From Streptomyces iranensis (lineage in GTDB: Bacteria; Actinomycetota; Actinomycetes; Streptomycetales; Streptomycetaceae), in assembly GCF_017874715.1 (NCBI RefSeq), contig NZ_JAGGLR010000025.1, positions 62,001 to 126,000 of the forward strand: a stretch of 64,000 nucleotides of DNA, in the 5' to 3' direction. Each line of letters begins with the position of its first letter. The stretch's first letter is position 1. Both the position numbers and the translations under genes were made by a program. Shown piece by piece: positions 32,132 to 41,282 of the stretch. The notes below the pieces were generated by a model, which was given only the letters and a program-made list of their open reading frames with translations, was not told the origin of the DNA and did no database searches.

Positions 32132-32800
32132 ATGCTGAACAAGTACGCGCGTGCATTCTTCACGCGTGTTCTCACACCGTTCGCCGCCCTGCTGATCCGC
32201 CTCGGGGTCAGCCCCGACGCGGTGACCCTCACCGGCACCGCCGGCGTGTGCGCGGGCGCACTGGTCTTCTATCCCCGGGGGGAGTTCTTCTGGGGCACCG
32301 TCGTCATCACGCTGTTCGTCTTCTCCGACCTGGTCGACGGCAATATGGCACGGCAGCTGGGGCGCTCCAGCCGCTGGGGCGCGTTCCTCGACTCCACGCT
32401 GGACCGGGTGGCCGACGGCGCGATCTTCGGCGGTCTGACGTTGTGGTACGCGGGCCGCGGGGACGACAATGTGCTGTGTGCGGTGACGATCTTCTGCCTC
32501 GCCAGCGGCCAGGTGGTCTCGTACACCAAGGCTCGCGGCGAGAGCATCGGCCTGCCGGTGAACGTCAACGGGCTGGTGGAGCGTGCCGAGCGGCTGGTGA
32601 TCTCGCTGGTGGCGTGCGGCTTCTCGGGGCTGCACAAGTTCGGCGTGCCGCATATCGACATCCTCCTCCCGATCGCGCTGTGGATCGTGGCCGTCGGCAG
32701 CGCGGTGACCCTCGTCCAGCGGGTGGTGACGGTGCGCCGGGAGGCCGCCGAGGCGGACGCCGGGGAGCAGACGGTGCCCCAGGGGGGCGAGGCGCGGTGA
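32132..32800 (+). CDS. pgsA: Phosphatidylinositol phosphate synthase
   Basis: A 222-residue CDP-alcohol phosphatidyltransferase. The motif D-x2-DG-x2-AR-x8-G-x3-D-x3-D is complete (DLVDGNMAR, then GAFLDSTLD). Several helices follow. The actinobacterial enzyme joins CDP-diacylglycerol and inositol phosphate in the membrane. ATG at 32132. The stop overlaps patA by GTGA (32797-32800): first gene of the pgsA-patA-pimA operon for phosphatidylinositol mannosides, also known in mycobacteria. TACGAT at 32071 may be its -10 box. Confidence 0.92.
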   Translation: MLNKYARAFFTRVLTPFAALLIRLGVSPDAVTLTGTAGVCAGALVFYPRGEFFWGTVVITLFVFSDLVDGNMARQLGRSSRWGAFLDSTLDRVADGAIFGGLTLWYAGRGDDNVLCAVTIFCLASGQVVSYTKARGESIGLPVNVNGLVERAERLVISLVACGFSGLHKFGVPHIDILLPIALWIVAVGSAVTLVQRVVTVRREAAEADAGEQTVPQGGEAR

Positions 32801-33750
32801 AGGAGAGGCTGACCGACGCGCTGTACGGACTCGGCTGGAGCGTGGTCAAGAAGCTCCCGGAGCCGGTCGCCGTACGCCTCGGTCAGCGCATCGCCGACCA
32901 GACGTGGAAGCGGCGCGGCAAGGGCGTGCTGCGTCTGGAGGCCAATCTGGCACGCGTGGTGCCGGACGCCTCGCCCCGGCGGCTGGCCGAGCTGTCGCGG
33001 GCGGGCATGCGCTCGTACCTGCGCTACTGGATGGAGTCCTTCCGGCTTCCGGCGTGGAGCCCGGAGCGGATACGGGGCGGCTTCGACGTCAAGGACGTGC
33101 ACCATCTCGTGGACGGTCTCGCCGAGCGCCGGGGCGTGATCCTGGCGCTGCCGCACATGGGCAACTACGACCTCGCGGGGGCCTGGGTGACCACCCATCT
33201 GGGGGTGCCCTTCACCACGGTCGCGGAGCGGCTGAAGCCGGAGTCGCTGTACGACCGGTTCGTGGCCTATCGCGAGGGGCTGGGCATGGAGGTGCTGCCG
33301 CACCAGGGCGGGAGCGCCTTCGGGACGCTGGCGCGGCGGCTGCGCGCGGGCGGTCTGGTGTGTCTGGTGGCCGACCGCGATCTGTCGGCCTCGGGCGTGG
33401 AGGTGTCGTTCTTCGGCGAGCGGGCGAAGATGCCGGCCGGGCCGGCCGCGCTCGCCCTGCAGACGGGCGCCCTGCTGTTGCCGGTGACCCTCTGGTACGA
33501 CGAGTCGCCGGTGATGCGCGGGCGGGTGCATCCGCCGGTCGAGGCGCCCGGGGACGGGAACCGCGCGGAGCGGGTCTCCGTCATGACCCAGGAGATGGCC
33601 GACGCCTTCGCCTCGGGGATCTCCGAGCACCCGGAGCACTGGCACATGCTGCAGCGGCTGTGGCTCGCGGATCTGGACCGCGGTCCAGGGAACGCTGGAA
33701 GTCCCGAGGGCCCCGGAAGCCCTGGACGGCCTGAAATGGAGAAGCCTTGA
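32797..33750 (+). CDS. patA: Phosphatidylinositol mannoside acyltransferase
   Basis: A 317-residue LpxL/HtrB-type acyltransferase with catalytic HMGNYD (HxxxxD, about residue 119). Other features are a basic VKKLPEPVAVRLGQRIADQ N-terminus, LVADRDLSASGVEVSFFG, and MPAGPAALALQTGALLLPV. It acylates the mannose of PIM on the inner membrane face. GTG start overlaps the pgsA stop; the TGA overlaps the TTG start of pimA. The last 30 residues are Gly/Pro-rich. Confidence 0.92.
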   Translation: MKERLTDALYGLGWSVVKKLPEPVAVRLGQRIADQTWKRRGKGVLRLEANLARVVPDASPRRLAELSRAGMRSYLRYWMESFRLPAWSPERIRGGFDVKDVHHLVDGLAERRGVILALPHMGNYDLAGAWVTTHLGVPFTTVAERLKPESLYDRFVAYREGLGMEVLPHQGGSAFGTLARRLRAGGLVCLVADRDLSASGVEVSFFGERAKMPAGPAALALQTGALLLPVTLWYDESPVMRGRVHPPVEAPGDGNRAERVSVMTQEMADAFASGISEHPEHWHMLQRLWLADLDRGPGNAGSPEGPGSPGRPEMEKP

Positions 33751-34907
33751 GGATCGGGATCGTCTGCCCGTACTCCTGGGATGTCCCAGGCGGCGTCCAG
33801 TTCCACATCCGCGATCTGGCCGACCATCTGATCCGGCGCGGCCACCAGGTCTCCGTGCTGGCCCCGGCGGACGACGAGACGCCGCTGCCGCCGTACGTGG
33901 TCTCCGCCGGGCGCGCCGTGCCGGTGCCGTACAACGGCTCGGTGGCCCGGCTGAACTTCGGGTTCCTGTCGGCCGCGCGGGTGCGCCGCTGGCTGCACGA
34001 CGGCGCCTTCGACGTCATTCACATCCACGAGCCCACCTCGCCCTCGCTGGGGCTGCTGGCCTGCTGGGCGGCCCAGGGGCCGATCGTCGCGACGTTCCAC
34101 ACCTCCAATCCGCGCTCCCGGGCCATGATCGCCGCCTATCCGATCCTGCAGCCGGCGCTGGAGAAGATCAGCGCGCGGATCGCGGTGAGCGAGTACGCGC
34201 GCCGGACGCTGGTGGAGCACCTCGGCGGTGACGCGGTGGTCATCCCCAACGGCGTCGATGTGGACTTCTTCGCCGACGCCGAGCCGAAGGAGGAGTGGCG
34301 GGGGGAGACGATCGGCTTCATCGGCCGGATCGATGAGCCCCGTAAGGGGCTGCCGGTGCTGATGCGCGCCCTTCCGAAGATCTTCGAGGCCCGGCCCGGG
34401 GTGCGGCTGTTGATCGCCGGTCGGGGTGACGAGAAGGAGGCCGTGGCCGATCTGCCCGCTCCGCTGCGGGAGCGCGTGGAGTTCCTGGGGATGGTCAGCG
34501 ACGAGGACAAGGCGCGGCTGCTGCGTAGCGTCGATGTCTACGTCGCGCCCAATACGGGCGGCGAGAGCTTCGGCATCATCCTCGTGGAGGCCATGTCGGC
34601 GGGGGCCGCGGTCCTGGCCAGCGATCTGGACGCGTTCGCCCAGGTGCTGGACGGGGGAGCGGCGGGCGAGCTGTTCGCCAACGAGGACGCGGACGCCCTT
34701 GCGGCGGCCGCGGTGCGGCTGCTGGGCGACGAGAAGCGGCTGGCCGAGCTGCGGGCGCGGGGCAGCCGGCATGTACGGCGCTTCGACTGGTCGACGGTGG
34801 GGGCGGACATCCTCGCGGTCTACGAGACGGTGACGGACGGGGCGGCGTCGGTGGCCGCCGACGACCGTACGCGGCTGTGGGCGCGGCTGGGGCTCGCCAG
34901 GGACTAG
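33747..34907 (+). CDS. pimA: Phosphatidylinositol alpha-mannosyltransferase
   Basis: A 386-residue GT4 glycosyltransferase that adds the first mannose from GDP-mannose to phosphatidylinositol. N-terminal GIVCPYSWDVPGGVQFHIRDL includes the Gly-Gly donor loop. HIHEPTSPSL, ATFHTSNPRSRAM, VIPNGVDVDFF and the C-terminal GGESFGIILVEAMSAGA (E-x7-E region) are present. TTG start (33747-33749) overlaps the patA stop (TTGA), so translation is coupled through the whole operon. Confidence 0.94.
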   Translation: MRIGIVCPYSWDVPGGVQFHIRDLADHLIRRGHQVSVLAPADDETPLPPYVVSAGRAVPVPYNGSVARLNFGFLSAARVRRWLHDGAFDVIHIHEPTSPSLGLLACWAAQGPIVATFHTSNPRSRAMIAAYPILQPALEKISARIAVSEYARRTLVEHLGGDAVVIPNGVDVDFFADAEPKEEWRGETIGFIGRIDEPRKGLPVLMRALPKIFEARPGVRLLIAGRGDEKEAVADLPAPLRERVEFLGMVSDEDKARLLRSVDVYVAPNTGGESFGIILVEAMSAGAAVLASDLDAFAQVLDGGAAGELFANEDADALAAAAVRLLGDEKRLAELRARGSRHVRRFDWSTVGADILAVYETVTDGAASVAADDRTRLWARLGLARD

Positions 34908-34961
34908 GCGCTCCGCTGGGAGTGTCGCGATGGGTCGTCGGTCGGCTGCGGCGCCGTCGCG

Positions 34962-35047
34962 GCTGGTCGCGCCTGTGCGGTGGTGCCGCGCATCGACTCA
35001 CCCCGCTGGTCGTGCCTGTGCGGTGGTGCCGCGTATCGACACACCCC
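34962..35047. repeat. 43-bp tandem duplication
   Basis: Two adjacent copies (34962-35004 and 35005-35047) beginning GCTGGTCG and containing CCTGTGCGGTGGTGCCGCG, differing at three positions. It lies in the 290-bp gap between pimA and the LemA-like gene; nothing else is recognised in that gap. Confidence 0.85.
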
Positions 35048-35199
35048 CGCGCCCCTTCGGGGCGCTGCCCGAACCGTAGCGGACTTCCTCCGACCTGCTC
35101 AGGACCCGCCCGGAGGGGCCTCACACCGCCGCGCGCGGCGGCCCCGGCCGAGGGTTCCGCCCCGGGCTCCGGGGGCCGCACGCGGTAGCGTGGCGGGCC

Positions 35200-35757
35200 G
35201 TGAGCACCTTGATCTGGATCGCGGTCGCACTGGTCGTCATCGCCGTCTATCTGAGCTGGACCGCGGGCCGCCTCGACCGGCTGCACAGCCGTCTGGACGC
35301 GGCGCGGGCCGCGCTGGACGCGCAGCTGCTGCGGCGTGCCTCCGTCGCCCAGGAGCTGGCCACCGCCGGAGTGCTCGACCCCGCCGCCTCGATCGTGCTG
35401 TACCAGGCCGCGCACGCCGCCCGGCAGTCCGAGGAGGAGCACCGCGAGGTCGCCGAGAGCGAGCTGAGCCAGGCGCTGCGGGCCGTCTTCGAGGACAGTG
35501 CCCAGGCCGAGGCGGTACGGGAGGCGCCGGGCGGCGAGGAGGCGCTGGGGGAGCTCACGGAGGCGGTGCGGCGGGTGCCGATGGCCCGGCGGTTCCACAA
35601 CGACGCGGTGCGCGCGGCGCGGGCGCTGCGCCGCCATCGGACGGTGCGCTGGTTCCGGCTGGCGGGCCACGCTCCGTTCCCGCTCGCCTTCGAGATGGAC
35701 GACGAGCCACCGGCGGCGCTGGGGCGGGTGCCGGGCACCGAGGAGGCCGAGCGCTGA
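35200..35757 (+). CDS. LemA-like membrane-anchored helical protein
   Basis: A 185-residue protein with an N-terminal membrane helix (LIWIAVALVVIAVYLSW) followed by long helices. The pattern LDRLHSRLDAARAALDAQLLRRASVAQELA, quoted only in part here as LDAQLLRRASVAQELA, and RRFHNDAVRAARALRRH near the end mirror the LemA family (AWSxIDVQLKRRxDL ... xxYNDAVRxYN). Similarity is distant. GTG at 35200. Probably membrane-bound with the helical bundle outside or inside; role unknown. Confidence 0.65.
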   Translation: MSTLIWIAVALVVIAVYLSWTAGRLDRLHSRLDAARAALDAQLLRRASVAQELATAGVLDPAASIVLYQAAHAARQSEEEHREVAESELSQALRAVFEDSAQAEAVREAPGGEEALGELTEAVRRVPMARRFHNDAVRAARALRRHRTVRWFRLAGHAPFPLAFEMDDEPPAALGRVPGTEEAER

Positions 35758-35891
35758 GGAGCCCTGTGCCGAGGGGGTGACCGCCCTTCGCGTACCGAGG
35801 ATTCACCGGTCGCTTCGAGCCACCGGCCTTTGATTGGCCCTTGCCGATCCCCGCCCCGACGCGGTTTTGTCATTCGTGTAGCACACACGCT

Positions 35892-35920
35892 CATGACCTG
35901 GACCAGATGGCCGGGTCATG
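35892..35920. promoter_or_regulatory. Inverted repeat upstream of pdxS
   Basis: CATGACC (35892-35898) and GGTCATG (35914-35920) are perfect arms 15 bp apart, again two helical turns between centres. CTGGACCAGATGGCC lies between. TACGAT at 35940 may be the -10 box. Position suits a regulator of pdxST, e.g. a MocR/PdxR-type protein, but none is encoded here. Confidence 0.35.
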
Positions 35921-35984
35921 TATCGGTATCGAACGGCCCTACGATGGGCTCATCGCACTTTTCATTATCGAGTGAGGTCAAACC

Positions 35985-36905
35985 GTGTCCATCACGCCCG
36001 CCAGCACGTCCAACTCCGACGCCCCCGCGACCGGCACCGCCCGCGTCAAGCGCGGTATGGCCGAGCAGCTCAAGGGTGGCGTGATCATGGACGTCGTCAC
36101 CCCCGAGCAGGCCAAGGTCGCCGAGGACGCCGGAGCCGTCGCGGTCATGGCCCTCGAGCGGGTGCCGGCCGACATCCGTAAGGACGGCGGTGTGGCCCGG
36201 ATGTCCGACCCGGACATGATCGAGGGCATCATCGACGCCGTCTCCATTCCGGTGATGGCCAAGTCGCGGATCGGCCACTTCGTCGAGGCGCAGGTGCTGC
36301 AGTCGCTCGGCGTCGACTACATCGACGAGTCCGAGGTGCTCACCCCCGCCGACGAGGTCAACCACAGCGACAAGTGGTCCTTCACCACCCCGTTCGTCTG
36401 CGGAGCCACCAACCTGGGCGAGGCGCTGCGCCGGATCGCCGAGGGTGCGGCCATGATCCGTTCCAAGGGCGAGGCCGGTACCGGCAACGTCGTCGAGGCC
36501 GTGCGCCACCTGCGCCAGATCAGGGGCGAGATCGCCCGGCTGCGCGGCCTGGACAACCATGAGCTCTATGCGGCCGCCAAGGAGATCCGCGCCCCGTACG
36601 AGCTGGTCGCCGAGATCGCGCAGACCGGCAAGCTGCCGGTCGTGCTGTTCTCCGCCGGTGGCGTCGCCACCCCGGCCGACGCCGCGCTGATGCGCCAGCT
36701 CGGCGCCGAGGGCGTGTTCGTGGGCTCCGGCATCTTCAAGTCGGGCGACCCGGCCAAGCGCGCCGCCGCGATCGTGAAGGCCACCACCTTCTACGACGAC
36801 CCCAAGGTCATCGCGGAGGCGTCCCGGAACCTCGGCGAGGCCATGGTCGGCATCAACTGCGACACCCTCCCCGAGTCCGAGCGCTACGCCAGCCGCGGCT
36901 GGTAA
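35985..36905 (+). CDS. pdxS: Pyridoxal 5'-phosphate synthase subunit PdxS
   Basis: A 306-residue TIM-barrel synthase subunit making PLP from ribose 5-phosphate, glyceraldehyde 3-phosphate and ammonia. KRGMAEQLKGGVIMDV, VMALERVPADIRKDGGVARMSDP, MAKSRIGHFVEAQ (catalytic lysine) and FSAGGVATPADAA are all family hallmarks. GTG at 35985 follows GTGAGGTC. Works as a 12+12 complex with PdxT, encoded 91 bp downstream. Confidence 0.97.
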   Translation: MSITPASTSNSDAPATGTARVKRGMAEQLKGGVIMDVVTPEQAKVAEDAGAVAVMALERVPADIRKDGGVARMSDPDMIEGIIDAVSIPVMAKSRIGHFVEAQVLQSLGVDYIDESEVLTPADEVNHSDKWSFTTPFVCGATNLGEALRRIAEGAAMIRSKGEAGTGNVVEAVRHLRQIRGEIARLRGLDNHELYAAAKEIRAPYELVAEIAQTGKLPVVLFSAGGVATPADAALMRQLGAEGVFVGSGIFKSGDPAKRAAAIVKATTFYDDPKVIAEASRNLGEAMVGINCDTLPESERYASRGW

Positions 36906-36996
36906 CCGGCGCCCGTACGGCATCACATGGCACCACGCGCCCCGGCCCGGCGGCCCGGTGCGTGGTGCCCCTGACGTTCGAGAGGTCTTCGCTTCC

Positions 36997-37617
36997 GTGA
37001 CCACGTCGTCCATACCGGCTACGTCCACCGCCGACGCCCCCGTGATCGGTGTGCTCGCCCTCCAGGGCGATGTCCGCGAGCATCTCGCCGCGCTCACCGC
37101 GGCCGGGGCCACGCCCCGGCAGGTCCGCAGGCCCGAGGAGCTCGCCGAGGTCGCGGCCCTGGTGATCCCCGGGGGCGAGTCGACCACCATGTCCAAGCTC
37201 GCGATCATCTTCGGGCTGCTGGAGCCGCTGCGCGACCGGGTCCGGGCCGGGATGCCGGTGTACGGTACGTGCGCGGGCATGATCATGCTCGCGGACAAGA
37301 TCCTCGACGGCCGGGACGACCAGGAGACCATCGGCGGCATCGACATGATCGTGCGCCGTAACGCCTTCGGCCGGCAGAACGAGTCCTTCGAGGCCGGGGT
37401 CGACATCCAGGGCATCGAGGACGGCCCGGTCGAGGGGGTCTTCATCCGCGCGCCGTGGGTCGAGTCCGTGGGCGGCGGTGCCGAGGTGCTCGCGACGTTC
37501 GACGGGCACACCGTCGCCGTCCGGCAGGGCAATGTCCTGGCGACCTCGTTCCACCCCGAGCTGACCGGGGACCACCGGGTGCACAAGCTCTTCGTCGAGA
37601 TGGTGCGGCGCGCGTAG
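36997..37617 (+). CDS. pdxT: Pyridoxal 5'-phosphate synthase glutaminase PdxT
   Basis: A 206-residue class I glutaminase feeding ammonia to PdxS. VIGVLALQGDVREH starts the domain; LVIPGGESTTMSKL, nucleophile VYGTCAGMI, and catalytic His/Glu in TSFHPELTGD are present. GTG at 36997 with GAGAGG 11 bp upstream; the first 22 residues are a Ser/Thr/Ala-rich extension. Confidence 0.96.
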   Translation: MTTSSIPATSTADAPVIGVLALQGDVREHLAALTAAGATPRQVRRPEELAEVAALVIPGGESTTMSKLAIIFGLLEPLRDRVRAGMPVYGTCAGMIMLADKILDGRDDQETIGGIDMIVRRNAFGRQNESFEAGVDIQGIEDGPVEGVFIRAPWVESVGGGAEVLATFDGHTVAVRQGNVLATSFHPELTGDHRVHKLFVEMVRRA

Positions 37618-37722
37618 CGCTCGGTGGAGAGTGGTGGCGGGAGACCTCGCCGCAGGCTGGGCCGATCCCGGTAGGATCTCAGGCGTTCGTACAGCAATGG
37701 GTTACGCGAAGGAGACAGGCGG

Positions 37723-38475
37723 ATGTCCGGCCACTCTAAATGGGCTACGACGAAGCACAAGAAGGCCGTGATCGATGCCAAGCGCGGCAAGCTCTTCGCG
37801 AAGCTGATCAAGAACGTCGAGGTCGCGGCCCGGATGGGCGGTGCCGATCCGGAGGGCAACCCGACGCTCTTCGACGCCATCCAGAAGGCGAAGAAGAGTT
37901 CGGTTCCGAACAAGAACATCGACAGCGCGGTCAAGCGTGGTGCCGGTCTCGAGGCCGGTGGCGCCGAGTACGAGACGATCATGTACGAGGGCTACGGCCC
38001 CAACGGCGTGGCCGTCCTCATCGAGTGTCTGACCGACAACCGCAACCGCGCGGCCTCCGACGTCCGCGTCGCGATGACGCGCAACGGCGGCTCGATGGCC
38101 GACCCGGGCTCCGTGTCGTACCTGTTCAACCGTAAGGGCGTCGTCATCGTCCCCAAGGGCGAGCTCGCCGAGGACGACGTGCTGGGCGCGGTCCTGGACG
38201 CGGGCGCCGAGGAGGTCAACGACCTCGGTGAGTCCTTCGAGGTCATCAGCGAGGCCACCGACCTGGTCGCGGTCCGCACCGCCCTCCAGGAGGCGGGCAT
38301 CGACTACGACTCGGCCGATGCCAACTTCGTGCCCACGATGCAGGTCCAGCTCGAGGAAGATGCCGCGCGCAAGATCTTCAAGCTGATCGACGCTCTCGAG
38401 GACAGCGACGACGTGCAGAACGTCTTCGCCAACTTCGACGTCTCCGACGAGGTCATGGCCAAGGTGGACGCCTGA
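37723..38475 (+). CDS. YebC/PmpR-family protein
   Basis: A 250-residue YebC-family protein: N-terminal MSGHSKWATTKHKKAVIDAKRGK, then EGYGPNGVAVLIECLTDNRNR, and RKGVVIVPKG. Members are described as transcriptional regulators and, more recently, as factors easing ribosome stalling. Its place between pdxT and ruvC is the usual one in actinobacteria. TAGGAT at about 37673 is a plausible -10. ATG at 37723 follows AAGGAGA. Confidence 0.95.
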   Translation: MSGHSKWATTKHKKAVIDAKRGKLFAKLIKNVEVAARMGGADPEGNPTLFDAIQKAKKSSVPNKNIDSAVKRGAGLEAGGAEYETIMYEGYGPNGVAVLIECLTDNRNRAASDVRVAMTRNGGSMADPGSVSYLFNRKGVVIVPKGELAEDDVLGAVLDAGAEEVNDLGESFEVISEATDLVAVRTALQEAGIDYDSADANFVPTMQVQLEEDAARKIFKLIDALEDSDDVQNVFANFDVSDEVMAKVDA

Positions 38476-38510
38476 CGGCGGATCGGCACGGCGGTCGACG
38501 CCGTCGGACA

Positions 38511-38553
38511 CGCCGACGGGCCGGCGGGGCAGCACCCCACCGGCCCGTCGGCG
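38511..38553 (+). terminator. yebC terminator hairpin
   Basis: CGCCGACGGGCCGG and CCGGCCCGTCGGCG form a 14-bp perfect stem, extended inside by GGGG/CCCC. Located 36 bp after the yebC stop. Confidence 0.85.
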
Positions 38554-38630
38554 TTGTCCGCGGGTGTTGTCGGCGGTAGCCGCTAGCCTGCAGGAACAGG
38601 TGACCGAAGCGCGGTGAGGGGAGGGGCGCG

Positions 38631-39236
38631 GTGCGTGTGCTGGGCGTGGACCCGGGGCTGACCCGGTGCGGTGTCGGCGTGGTCGAGGGGGTCGCGGGCC
38701 GCCCGCTGCGGATGCTCGGGGTCGGCGTCGTACGGACCGGGGCGGATGCCGCGACCGCCGACCGGCTCGTCCTCATCGAGCGCGGCATCGAGGAGTGGCT
38801 GGACGCCCACCGGCCGGAATTCGTCGCCGTGGAGCGGGTGTTCAGCCAGCACAACGTCCGCACCGTCATGGGCACCGCGCAGGCCAGCGCCGTCGCCATG
38901 CTGTGCGCGGCCCGCCGCGGGCTGCCGGTCGCGCTGCACACCCCCAGCGAGGTCAAGGCGGCCGTCACCGGATCCGGGCGCGCGGACAAGGCGCAGGTCG
39001 GCTCGATGGTGACCCGGCTGCTGCGGCTGGACGCACCGCCCAAACCGGCCGACGCCGCCGACGCGCTGGCGCTCGCCATCTGCCACATCTGGCGGGCCCC
39101 CGCGACCAACCGCCTCCAGCAGGCCGTCGCCGCCCACCGCGCCACAAGCCCCGCCCGCCCGACGAGCCCCGCTCGCCCGACGAGCCCCGCCCGCACTCCG
39201 AGCGGCGCGCGCACCACGAAAGGCCGTACCTCATGA
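38631..39236 (+). CDS. ruvC: Holliday junction resolvase RuvC
   Basis: A 201-residue endonuclease resolving Holliday junctions. Catalytic acids are visible in VLGVDPGLTRCG (D7), FVAVERVF (E) and the C-terminal DAADALALAICH. The tail from about 165 is an unusual low-complexity extension with TSPARP repeats encoded by an 18-bp tandem DNA repeat (about 39148-39200), beyond the folded domain. GTG at 38631; its stop overlaps ruvA (ATGA). Confidence 0.95.
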   Translation: MRVLGVDPGLTRCGVGVVEGVAGRPLRMLGVGVVRTGADAATADRLVLIERGIEEWLDAHRPEFVAVERVFSQHNVRTVMGTAQASAVAMLCAARRGLPVALHTPSEVKAAVTGSGRADKAQVGSMVTRLLRLDAPPKPADAADALALAICHIWRAPATNRLQQAVAAHRATSPARPTSPARPTSPARTPSGARTTKGRTS

Positions 39237-39853
39237 TCGCGTTCGTCTCCGGTCCGGTGGCGGCCGTCGCCCCGGACACCGCCGTGATCGAGGTCGGCGG
39301 GGTCGGGATGGCGGTCCAGTGCACCCCGGCCACCCTGGCCGGGCTGCGCGTCGGCCGGCAGGCCCGGCTGGCCACCTCCCTCGTCGTCCGTGAGGACTCG
39401 CTGACCCTCTACGGCTTCGCCGACGACGACGAGCGCCAGGCCTTCGAGCTGCTCCAGACCGCCAGCGGGGTCGGACCCCGGCTGGCCCAGGCCATGCTGG
39501 CCGTGCACTCCCCGGACGCGCTGCGGCTCGCGGTGTCCACCGGGGACGAGAAGGCGCTCACCGCCGTCCCCGGCATCGGCAAGAAGGGCGCGCAGCGGCT
39601 GCTGCTGGAGCTCAAGGACCGGCTCGGCGAGCCGCTCGGCTCCGCCGTGCCCGGCGCCCGCTCGGCGGCCGCCCCCGGCTGGAGCGACCAGCTGCACACC
39701 GCGCTGGTCGGCCTCGGCTACGCCACCCGGGAGGCCGACGAGGCGGTGGCCGCCGTCACCCCGCGGGCCGAGGAGACGATGGCCGCGGGCGGCACGCCCC
39801 AGGTGGCTCAGCTGCTGCGGGCCGCCCTGCAGACCCTGAACCGCACACGGTGA
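39233..39853 (+). CDS. ruvA: Holliday junction branch-migration subunit RuvA
   Basis: A 206-residue junction-binding protein. OB domain MIAFVSGPVAAVAPDTAVIE, two helix-hairpin-helix motifs (TASGVGPRLAQAML and LTAVPGIGKKGAQRLL), and the C-terminal RuvB-contacting domain (DQLHTALVGLGYATREADEA). Start overlaps the ruvC stop. Confidence 0.96.
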   Translation: MIAFVSGPVAAVAPDTAVIEVGGVGMAVQCTPATLAGLRVGRQARLATSLVVREDSLTLYGFADDDERQAFELLQTASGVGPRLAQAMLAVHSPDALRLAVSTGDEKALTAVPGIGKKGAQRLLLELKDRLGEPLGSAVPGARSAAAPGWSDQLHTALVGLGYATREADEAVAAVTPRAEETMAAGGTPQVAQLLRAALQTLNRTR

Positions 39854-39920
39854 GCCACCGCGGCCGCGGCAGGCCGCGACCGGCGGCACCACCGAAGACG
39901 ACATCGCGAGGCGAAACGCA

Positions 39921-41009
39921 GTGAACTGGGACGAGACCCCACCGGCCACCGCCGACGACGCCCCGTCCGGCGCGGGCGGCAGGCTGGTGGGCGCCGACGC
40001 GGACGGCGACGACCAGGCGGTGGAGGCCGCGCTGCGCCCCAAGGACCTCGGCGAGTTCGTCGGGCAGGAGCGGGTCCGCGAGCAGCTGGACCTGGTGCTC
40101 AAGGCGGCCCGGCAGCGCGGCGGCACCGCCGACCATGTGCTGCTCTCCGGCGCGCCCGGACTGGGCAAGACCACTCTCTCCATGATCATCGCCGCCGAGA
40201 TGGGCGCCCCGATCCGGATCACCTCCGGCCCCGCCATCCAGCACGCCGGTGATCTGGCCGCGATCCTCTCCTCCCTCACCGAGGGCGAGGTGCTCTTCCT
40301 CGACGAGATCCACCGGATGTCCCGGCCCGCCGAGGAGATGCTCTACATGGCGATGGAGGACTTCCGGGTCGACGTCATCGTCGGCAAGGGCCCCGGGGCC
40401 ACCGCCATTCCGCTGGAGCTGCCGCCGTTCACACTGGTCGGCGCCACCACCCGGGCCGGGCTGCTGCCGCCCCCGCTGCGCGACCGCTTCGGCTTCACCG
40501 GCCATATGGAGTTCTACGCCCCGGCCGAGCTGGAGCGGGTCGTCCACCGCTCCGCCGGGCTGCTCGACGTGACCATCGACCCGGAGGGCGCGTCCGAGAT
40601 CGCGGGCCGCTCCCGCGGCACCCCCCGGATCTCCAACCGTCTGCTGCGCCGGGTGCGCGACTACGCCCAGGTCAAGGCGGACGGCGTGATCAACCGCGAC
40701 ATCGCCGCCAGCGCCCTGGCCGTCTACGACGTGGACGAGCGCGGTCTGGACCGGCTGGACCGGGCGGTGCTCAGCGCCCTGCTCAAGCTGTTCGGCGGCG
40801 GGCCGGTGGGCCTGTCGACCCTGGCGGTCGCGGTGGGGGAGGAGCGTGAGACGGTCGAGGAGGTCGCCGAGCCCTTCCTGGTCCGGGAGGGGCTGCTGGC
40901 CCGTACCCCCCGGGGGCGGATCGGCACCCCGGCGGCCTGGGCGCATATGGGGCTCACCCCTCCGCCGCAGACCGCCGCCGGTGGTCAGGCGGGCCTCTTC
41001 GGGACATGA
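39921..41009 (+). CDS. ruvB: Holliday junction helicase motor RuvB
   Basis: A 362-residue AAA+ ATPase driving branch migration. Walker A GAPGLGKTTL, Walker B VLFLDEIHRM, sensor 1 GATTRAGLLPPPLRDRFGF, sensor 2 SRGTPRISNRLLRRVRDYA, and a winged-helix C-terminus with RTPRGRIGTPAAWAHMGL. GTG at 39921. The N-terminal 35 residues are an acidic extension. Confidence 0.97.
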   Translation: MNWDETPPATADDAPSGAGGRLVGADADGDDQAVEAALRPKDLGEFVGQERVREQLDLVLKAARQRGGTADHVLLSGAPGLGKTTLSMIIAAEMGAPIRITSGPAIQHAGDLAAILSSLTEGEVLFLDEIHRMSRPAEEMLYMAMEDFRVDVIVGKGPGATAIPLELPPFTLVGATTRAGLLPPPLRDRFGFTGHMEFYAPAELERVVHRSAGLLDVTIDPEGASEIAGRSRGTPRISNRLLRRVRDYAQVKADGVINRDIAASALAVYDVDERGLDRLDRAVLSALLKLFGGGPVGLSTLAVAVGEERETVEEVAEPFLVREGLLARTPRGRIGTPAAWAHMGLTPPPQTAAGGQAGLFGT

Positions 41010-41154
41010 GGAGCCGGGGACGCGGCAGGATGGTGTGTGAGGCGCCATGACGGGCCGGACGGGCCGCGGCAAGGCATAAGCGCTCGCTTACCCTGCATCA
41101 TGGCGTAGAGGACCAATAATGGCGGGGTCAGGAACCCCGGTACCGCGCCGGGCG

Positions 41155-41184
41155 TTGTTCCATTGGCGTGGGCTCGCTTAGACT
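41155..41184 (+). promoter_or_regulatory. Candidate vegetative promoter of yajC-secDF
   Basis: TTGTTC (41155-41160), 18-bp spacer, TAGACT (41179-41184). It is the best HrdB-like match in the 273-bp ruvB-yajC gap, about 90 bp before the yajC start. Confidence 0.5.
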
Positions 41185-41282
41185 CCGCCGATGCCGTCCG
41201 TATGCCGTCCGCTCACTGTGCGGTATACCCATCCCCGTAGACCAGGCCGCTCCCCGCGGTCGTGCGAAGGAATTTCCGTCCC

